Assembly: GCA_004283105.1 (NCBI GenBank)
Contig: SHLN01000028.1
Span: 1-16,317 of the forward strand
Direction: 5' to 3'
Length of the DNA stretch: 16,317 bases
Source of the DNA: Acidimicrobiia bacterium
GTDB taxonomy: Bacteria > Actinomycetota > Acidimicrobiia > Spongiisociales > SHLN01
Part shown: one piece after another, positions 12,401 through 16,317 of the stretch
Layout: each line of letters opens with the position of its first letter
Position numbering within the stretch: the first letter of the stretch is position 1
Program-made: the position numbers and the translations under genes
The notes under the pieces: generated by a model
What the model saw: only the letters and a program-made list of their open reading frames with translations
Database searches by the model: none
Told to the model about the DNA's origin: nothing

Positions 12401-13537
12401 ATGGTGATTGACGACGAGCTCCGCGACCTGGGTGGCGCAACCTCGCTCGTCGTCGAGCGACTCGTCGGGCCGGTTGAGGGAATGCACCGGGCGATCTCGG
12501 GGAACGCCTTCCGGTACGTGGGCCCGGCGGGCCGGCCGGTCCAGGTCGTTCACGACGGCATGGTCGGAGGGGTGTACAAGGCGATTCGTGGTGGGGCCGG
12601 CCTGCTTGGCGCGGCGGCGGGTGCACTCGCCGCGAGCCGGCTTCCTGAAGCCAGTCCCGTCTCGGGCTCGCGGCGCGGGGCCGGTGTTCAGGCCGCCCTC
12701 AACGGAGTGTGGGGTGACGAGCTGGATGCACGCGGCAACGAGCTGGCGGTGGCTCTCTCGATTCGTAGGAGTGGGCGGATGATCCCGGTCGATCGTGATG
12801 GGCTGGCCGATGCCTACCGGGAGCCCTCGGATCACATCGTTGTGCTGCTGCATGGACTCGGACAAACAGAGCGGTGCTGGACCGCGTCCGAGCCGGGCCT
12901 GCTCGACCAATTGGCAGGCTCGGTCGGCACTCCCGTCCTCGTGCGATACAACTCCGGGCTGCCGGTCGAACGCTCGGGAGCGGAGCTCGCCGAGCTGCTC
13001 GAGGCCCTCGTTGAGAACTGGCCGGTCGATGAGCCCCGCCTCTCCCTCGTCGGGTACTCAATGGGCGGATTGGTTGCCAGGAGCGCCTGCGTGGCAGCAA
13101 GTGCGGCGGGCCACGAGTGGATGAGCCATGCCCGCGACCTCGTGACCGTCGGAGCACCCCACCACGGCTCGCCGATTGCCCGTGCCGCCCGACTCGGGTC
13201 GCGCGCGCTCGGGATTGCCGCCACAACCCGGCCATTGAGCCGCTTCATCGATACGGCGAGCGCCGGCATCAAGGACCTCGAGGACGGCGTTGCCGATCCT
13301 GAGGGCACGGCCGGCATCCGGCAACACTTCATGGCCGCGGTGGTGACTGCCGAGGAGCGCCATCCGGTCGGGGTGGTGGCCGGCGATCTCATCGTCCGCG
13401 TTGCCAGCGCGGCCGGGCGGATGCTCGGCCCCAGCAACGTACGGGTTCTCGGTGGGAAGCGGCACTTCAGTCTCCTGTCCGACCCCGAGGTTGCGGATCA
13501 GATCGTCGCCTGGCTGGAAGATCCAGGGCCCCGGTGA
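12401..13537 (+). CDS. Alpha/beta-hydrolase (lipase/PGAP1-like)
   Basis: 378 aa. Residues ~1-140 are a helical, Gly/Ala-rich N-terminal region (GGVYKAIRGGAGLLGAAAGA) that I cannot assign. The hydrolase core starts at VVLLHGLGQTERCW (oxyanion-loop HG, H151-G152). The nucleophile is Ser220 in GYSMGGLVARS, followed by TVGAPHHGSPIARAAR, typical of lipase/esterase families acting on acyl esters. Asp329 (AGDLIVR) and His355 (KRHFSLL) are candidate acid and base. No signal peptide, so probably intracellular or loosely membrane-associated. It lies between dprA and xerC with its own promoter candidate. Substrate unknown. Confidence 0.85.
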   Translation: MVIDDELRDLGGATSLVVERLVGPVEGMHRAISGNAFRYVGPAGRPVQVVHDGMVGGVYKAIRGGAGLLGAAAGALAASRLPEASPVSGSRRGAGVQAALNGVWGDELDARGNELAVALSIRRSGRMIPVDRDGLADAYREPSDHIVVLLHGLGQTERCWTASEPGLLDQLAGSVGTPVLVRYNSGLPVERSGAELAELLEALVENWPVDEPRLSLVGYSMGGLVARSACVAASAAGHEWMSHARDLVTVGAPHHGSPIARAARLGSRALGIAATTRPLSRFIDTASAGIKDLEDGVADPEGTAGIRQHFMAAVVTAEERHPVGVVAGDLIVRVASAAGRMLGPSNVRVLGGKRHFSLLSDPEVADQIVAWLEDPGPR

Positions 13538-13545
13538 CTAGTCAC
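13534..13545. other. 12-bp perfect palindrome at the hydrolase stop
   Basis: GTGACTAGTCAC includes the hydrolase TGA stop and lies 30 bp upstream of the xerC/D -10 box. It could be an operator for xerC/D or chance. Confidence 0.25.
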
Positions 13546-13574
13546 ATTGGGCAGGAATTGTCTGATTACTGACA

Positions 13575-13580
13575 TAGGAT
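13575..13580 (+). promoter_or_regulatory. -10 box for leaderless xerC/D
   Basis: TAGGAT is exactly 6 nt before ATG 13587; no Shine-Dalgarno. The -35 region is poor. Confidence 0.42.
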
Positions 13581-13586
13581 GACTCG

Positions 13587-14474
13587 ATGCCTCAAACCAT
13601 CCCGGCCTGGGCGCGTGCCCACGTCGAGGAGTATCTCGATCGACTCGCACTCGAACGACGACTCTCTCCCAATACGGTCTCCTCCTACCGTCGGGACCTC
13701 GAGTCGTTCTTCTCGTTCGCGGACGCATTCGGGGCGAGTGACCTCATCGCGGTCGACCGGCGCCTCATCCGCCGCTTTGTGGCCGACCTCTCCGGACAGG
13801 GACTGGCAAGCCGATCGATCGCCCGCAAGGCGTCGGCGGTCCGTGCCTTCTACTCCGATGCCGTGGGCCGCTCCCTCATGGAGGCCAACCCGGCCGACGG
13901 AATCACGGTCCCGCGCATCCCGCAGTCCCTTCCTCGCGTGATCCCGGCCTCAGTGCTCAGCGCCGCTCTCGACCAGCTCGATGGCAACGATCCTGTCACG
14001 CTTCGTGATCGGGCCATCCTCGAACTGCTCTACGGATGTGGATTGCGGGTCGCCGAGTTGTCGAAACTCACCCGTGGAGCGGTGGCCGGCGTTTCCTTTC
14101 TTCGAATCGACGGCAAAGGCGGCAAGCAGCGGGATGTTCCCGTGGGAGAGCCGGCCCGACGGGCCCTCGATCGCTACCTCGCAAACGGCCGCGACCAGCT
14201 GGCCGGACCGGCCGCGGGTGATGCATTGTGGGTGGGAGTGCGCGGCGCCGCCCTCGGTTCGCGCGGGATAAGACGCGTTGTTGCCGCCAGGCTTGGTACA
14301 TTCCCTCACGCGCTGCGGCATTCGTTTGCCACACATCTGCTCGAGGGGGGAGCCGATTTGCGCGCTGTCCAGGAGCTCCTGGGCCACAATGAGCTTGCCA
14401 CTACCCAGATATACACTGCAGTAACGAAGGACCATCTCAAGGCCACTTATGAGCGAAGCCATCCGCGAGCCTGA
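13587..14474 (+). CDS. xerC: Tyrosine recombinase XerC/XerD
   Basis: 295 aa, typical Xer size. Resolves chromosome dimers at dif near the division site together with a partner Xer. An N-terminal SAM-like core-binding domain (~10-95: VEEYLDRLALERRLSPNTVSSYRRDL, ARKASAVRAFYSDAV) is followed by the catalytic domain with Arg154 (GCGLRVAEL), Lys177 (GKGGKQRDVP), His241 and Arg244 (HALRHSFATH), His267 (LLGHNELATTQ) and nucleophile Tyr276 (QIYTAVT). All catalytic residues are present. Sequence alone does not separate XerC from XerD; the symbol follows the usual label at this locus. It overlaps whiG by 26 nt. Confidence 0.94.
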   Translation: MPQTIPAWARAHVEEYLDRLALERRLSPNTVSSYRRDLESFFSFADAFGASDLIAVDRRLIRRFVADLSGQGLASRSIARKASAVRAFYSDAVGRSLMEANPADGITVPRIPQSLPRVIPASVLSAALDQLDGNDPVTLRDRAILELLYGCGLRVAELSKLTRGAVAGVSFLRIDGKGGKQRDVPVGEPARRALDRYLANGRDQLAGPAAGDALWVGVRGAALGSRGIRRVVAARLGTFPHALRHSFATHLLEGGADLRAVQELLGHNELATTQIYTAVTKDHLKATYERSHPRA

Positions 14475-15243
14475 CCAGGAAAACGCCGTCCACGCCCTGT
14501 GGTCGCAGTTCAAAGAGACCGGCGACGCCAAGGCCCGTGAGGGCCTCATTCTTCATTACTCCCCGCTCGTCAAGTTCGTAGCCGGCCGGATGGGCGTCGG
14601 GCTGCCGCGCAACGTCGAGCAGGCCGATCTCGTTTCGTACGGGATCTTCGGCCTCATCGACGCCATCGACAAGTTCGATCTCGAACGCGGCTTCAAGTTC
14701 GAGACGTATGCCGTCAACCGCATCAAAGGCGCCATCCTCGACGAGTTGCGCGCCCTCGACTGGGTTCCGCGCTCGGTGCGGGCGAGGGCCCGGGAGATCC
14801 AGCGGTCCCTGGCCGAGATGGAGCACAGTTTGAAGCGGACGGTGAGCGACGAGGAACTGGCGGTTCACATGAACCTGCCGGTCGACACGCTCCAGGACCA
14901 GCTGGCCGAGATATCAACACTTGGACTGGTGGCGCTCGATGAGTTGCTGAACACGTCCGAACGGGACTCGGCCTCCGTCGGCGACTTGCTACCCGATCCC
15001 CGGGCCGCCGACCCTGTGGCCGAGTTCGAAACAGACGAAACAAGACGGGCCCTCGCCGATGCCATCAACCGGCTCAATGAGCGCGATCGATTGGTGGTGA
15101 CCCTCTACTACTACGAGGGACTCACCCTGGCGGAAATCGGTGACGTGCTCGGAGTGACCGAATCGCGCGTGTGCCAGATCCACACCAAATCGGTCATGAG
15201 CCTCCGCAACCGCATGATGGAGCCGATTTTCAAAGGCGGCTAG
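14449..15243 (+). CDS. whiG: RNA polymerase sigma factor, WhiG/FliA family
   Basis: 264 aa. Sigma-70 group 3 factor that, in Streptomyces, starts sporulation of aerial hyphae and elsewhere directs flagellar genes. Region 2 is at ~35-105 (GLPRNVEQADLVSYGIFGLI, KFETYAVNRIKGAILDELR), region 3 at ~110-165 (VPRSVRARAREIQRSLAEME), and region 4 at ~205-255 with the helix-turn-helix (LTLAEIGDVLGVTESRVCQI). Region 1.1 is absent, as usual for the family. The ATG is inside the end of xerC (26-nt overlap) and the ribosome-binding site is weak (AAGG), so it is co-transcribed and probably coupled. Whether it controls sporulation, motility or something else cannot be judged here; no flagellar genes are in the window. 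Confidence 0.95.
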   Translation: MSEAIREPDQENAVHALWSQFKETGDAKAREGLILHYSPLVKFVAGRMGVGLPRNVEQADLVSYGIFGLIDAIDKFDLERGFKFETYAVNRIKGAILDELRALDWVPRSVRARAREIQRSLAEMEHSLKRTVSDEELAVHMNLPVDTLQDQLAEISTLGLVALDELLNTSERDSASVGDLLPDPRAADPVAEFETDETRRALADAINRLNERDRLVVTLYYYEGLTLAEIGDVLGVTESRVCQIHTKSVMSLRNRMMEPIFKGG

Positions 15244-15260
15244 GAGACGAGCTGCTCCTA
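15241..15260 (+). terminator. Hairpin at the whiG stop codon
   Basis: TAGGAG (15241-15246) pairs with CTCCTA (15255-15260) around an 8-nt loop; the TAG stop of whiG is part of the stem. No T-tract. The DUF4097 operon ends with a similar TAGGA/TCCTA stem. Confidence 0.38.
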
Positions 15261-15295
15261 CTCGCTGCTCGCTGCTCGCTCGTCCTTCGTCCTTC
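15261..15295. repeat. Tandem heptamer tract
   Basis: CTCGCTG, CTCGCTG, CTCGCTC, GTCCTTC, GTCCTTC: five 7-bp units drifting from one motif to another, in the whiG-rpsB gap. It continues a CTCCTACTCG decamer that also occurs at 41-50. No coding or regulatory role is evident. Confidence 0.7.
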
Positions 15296-15340
15296 GTGCC
15301 ATTGCCCAGCAGAGCGCATTCTGACTTCTGAGGGGCGGCC

Positions 15341-15368
15341 GTTGACCGTTGACCGTTGACCGTTGACC
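15341..15368. repeat. Four perfect GTTGACC heptamers
   Basis: Four head-to-tail GTTGACC units, 28 bp, in the whiG-rpsB gap about 33 bp before the rpsB -10 box. Each contains TTGACC, close to a -35 hexamer, but the distance to the -10 is too large for promoter use. Likely a slipped-strand repeat that can vary in copy number. Confidence 0.8.
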
Positions 15369-15400
15369 TTCGTTCGATTCGATCAGGTGAATCCGACAGC

Positions 15401-15406
15401 TATGCT
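15401..15406 (+). promoter_or_regulatory. -10 box of the rpsB promoter
   Basis: TATGCT followed by CCC, the same nonamer as before the hydrolase gene. Predicted transcription near 15413 gives a leader of about 99 nt before the GTG. The -35 is not clear. Confidence 0.42.
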
Positions 15407-15434
15407 CCCGCTCATCACACACGCCTTGCCGCCA

Positions 15435-15467
15435 CCGGCCCGTGGTCGGAGCTTGCTCCGGGGCCGG
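15435..15467 (+). promoter_or_regulatory. Structured hairpin in the rpsB leader
   Basis: CCGGCCC (15435-15441) pairs with GGGCCGG (15461-15467), enclosing an inner stem GGAGC/GCTCC with a TT loop (15448-15459). It lies in the predicted 5' leader of rpsB, 45 nt before the start codon. Ribosomal protein leaders often carry autoregulatory structures; S2 binding here is only a guess. Confidence 0.42.
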
Positions 15468-15511
15468 CGTTGGGCGGGCGGAGGAAATAACCAAATCAAG
15501 GAGAATCTGCT

Positions 15512-16317
15512 GTGTCCACAGTGACCATGAAGCAGCTGCTCGAGGCCGGCGTCCACTTTGGGCACCAGACTCGGCGCTGGAATCCCAAGATGAGCCCGTG
15601 GCTGTTCGGCGAACGCAACGGCATCCATATCGTCGACCTTCGCCAAACCCTTTCGCAGCTGCAGGAGGCATACCGTGTCGTCGAGGAACTGACAGCCCGT
15701 GGTGGCACCGTCCTGTTCGTCGGCACCAAGAAGCAGGCGCAGCACATCATGGAAGACGCCGCCGATGCGGCCGGCATGCCATACATCACCAACCGGTGGC
15801 TGGGTGGCATGCTCACGAACTTCAAGACCAGCCACAAACGAATCCTGTACATGAAGGAGCTCGAGCGGATGGACGACTCGGGCGAGATGGAGGCCCTTCC
15901 GAAGAAGGAGCGCATCCGACTGCGGCGCGAGAAGGCCAAGCTCGTCAACAACCTCGGCGGGGTGCGCGATCTGACCCGTCCGCCAGATGCCCTCTTCATC
16001 GTCGACATCCTCACCGAGCACATAGCGGTGAAGGAAGCCACCCGGCTCGGCATCCCGATCATCGCCCTCGTTGACACCAACTGCGATCCCGATCCGATCG
16101 ACATCGTGATTCCCGGCAACGACGATGCCATCCGATCGGCACAACTGTTTGCCGACAGTCTTTCTGCGGCCTGCATTGCCGGTCGGGCCCGATTCGAGAG
16201 CAAGGCGCAAGCGACCGCCGAAGGCGATGACTCTGCGGCCGTAGCCGAGGCGGCACCGGCACCCGAGGCGGCACCGGCACCCGAGGCGGCACCGGCACCC
16301 GAGGCGGCACCGGCACC
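15512..16317 (+). CDS. rpsB: 30S ribosomal protein S2 (3' end outside window)
   Basis: 268 codons visible with no stop; the gene runs off the window. S2 joins the 30S late, near the S1 site. Recognisable stretches: LLEAGVHFGHQTRRWNPKM, YIFG-equivalent LFGERNGIHIVDLRQT, VLFVGTKKQAQ, YITNRWLGGMLTNFKT, LPKKERIRLRREKAKLVNNLGG, PDALFIVDI, EATRLGIPIIALVDTNCDPD and IPGNDDAIRS. Start GTG 15512 has AAGGAG (15498-15503) 8 nt upstream; the ATG at 15527 lacks such a site. From residue ~246 the protein enters a low-complexity tail of repeated EAAPAP units that is still going at the window end. Extended acidic/Ala-Pro tails on S2 are known in some actinobacteria. Confidence 0.96.
   Translation, partial: MSTVTMKQLLEAGVHFGHQTRRWNPKMSPWLFGERNGIHIVDLRQTLSQLQEAYRVVEELTARGGTVLFVGTKKQAQHIMEDAADAAGMPYITNRWLGGMLTNFKTSHKRILYMKELERMDDSGEMEALPKKERIRLRREKAKLVNNLGGVRDLTRPPDALFIVDILTEHIAVKEATRLGIPIIALVDTNCDPDPIDIVIPGNDDAIRSAQLFADSLSAACIAGRARFESKAQATAEGDDSAAVAEAAPAPEAAPAPEAAPAPEAAPA
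16247..16317 (+). repeat. 18-bp tandem repeat coding the S2 tail
   Basis: Units begin at 16247, 16265, 16283 and 16301 (the last cut by the window end). They are identical at the DNA level and in frame with rpsB, each encoding EAAPAP. Perfect DNA identity suggests recent expansion by slippage. Confidence 0.85.

Noticed and set aside
15261..15368. CRISPR array
   Set aside because: Units are 7 bp, directly adjacent and without spacers; no cas genes.
15341..15368. GTTGACC units as multiple -35 boxes for rpsB
   Set aside because: The nearest unit is about 32 bp from the -10 box, far beyond a 16-19 bp spacer.
16059..16316. Minus-strand repeat protein rich in Val and Pro
   Set aside because: It is the antisense of the rpsB tail repeats and has no start or context of its own.

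Overview
The window comes from a high-G+C actinobacterium. Evidence is the trmD-rplS-lepB and DUF2469-yraN-yifB-dprA-xerC-whiG-rpsB gene order, a WhiG/FliA-type sigma factor, split F420-biosynthesis genes (cofG/cofH) and several short actinobacterial-looking hypotheticals. FbiC is split rather than fused and several starts look leaderless. A deep-branching lineage such as Acidimicrobiia is my guess, not something the sequence proves. I see no prophage, insertion sequence, CRISPR array, tRNA or rRNA. No gene-free stretch exceeds about 270 bp.

Layout. (1) 44-1515, minus strand: a compact four-gene operon. It has two tiny tandem, related ORFs (25 and 32 aa), a ribbon-helix-helix protein and a DUF4097 repeat protein. 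Its promoter is overlaid by TGTC motifs repeating every 11 bp. This is the most novel-looking unit here. (2) 1575-4603, plus: cofG and a cofH with an extra, unrecognised N-terminal region of about 240 residues, overlapping by ATGA. (3) 4604-5464, minus: an Ala-rich protein ending in a YbjQ/DUF74-like domain. (4) 5509-7660, plus: trmD, rplS and lepB. (5) 7761-8374, plus: a DUF2469 gene and yraN. (6) 8375-9791, minus: a CxxC zinc-site protein, a 36-aa membrane microprotein, a lipoprotein and a tail-anchored double zinc-ribbon protein. (7) 9861-15243, plus: yifB, dprA, an alpha/beta hydrolase, xerC/D and whiG. (8) 15512 to the window end, plus: rpsB (partial), behind a leader with heptamer repeats and a hairpin.

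How it fits together: most plus-strand genes are core functions (tRNA m1G37 methylation, ribosomal proteins L19 and S2, signal peptide cleavage, DNA uptake/recombination, chromosome resolution, a developmental or motility sigma factor). cofG/cofH make the deazaflavin chromophore of F420. Many starts lie 6-8 nt after a TAnnnT -10 box with no Shine-Dalgarno sequence, which suggests leaderless transcripts. Both convergent junctions in the window consist of abutting stop codons forming TGATCA, with no intergenic base.
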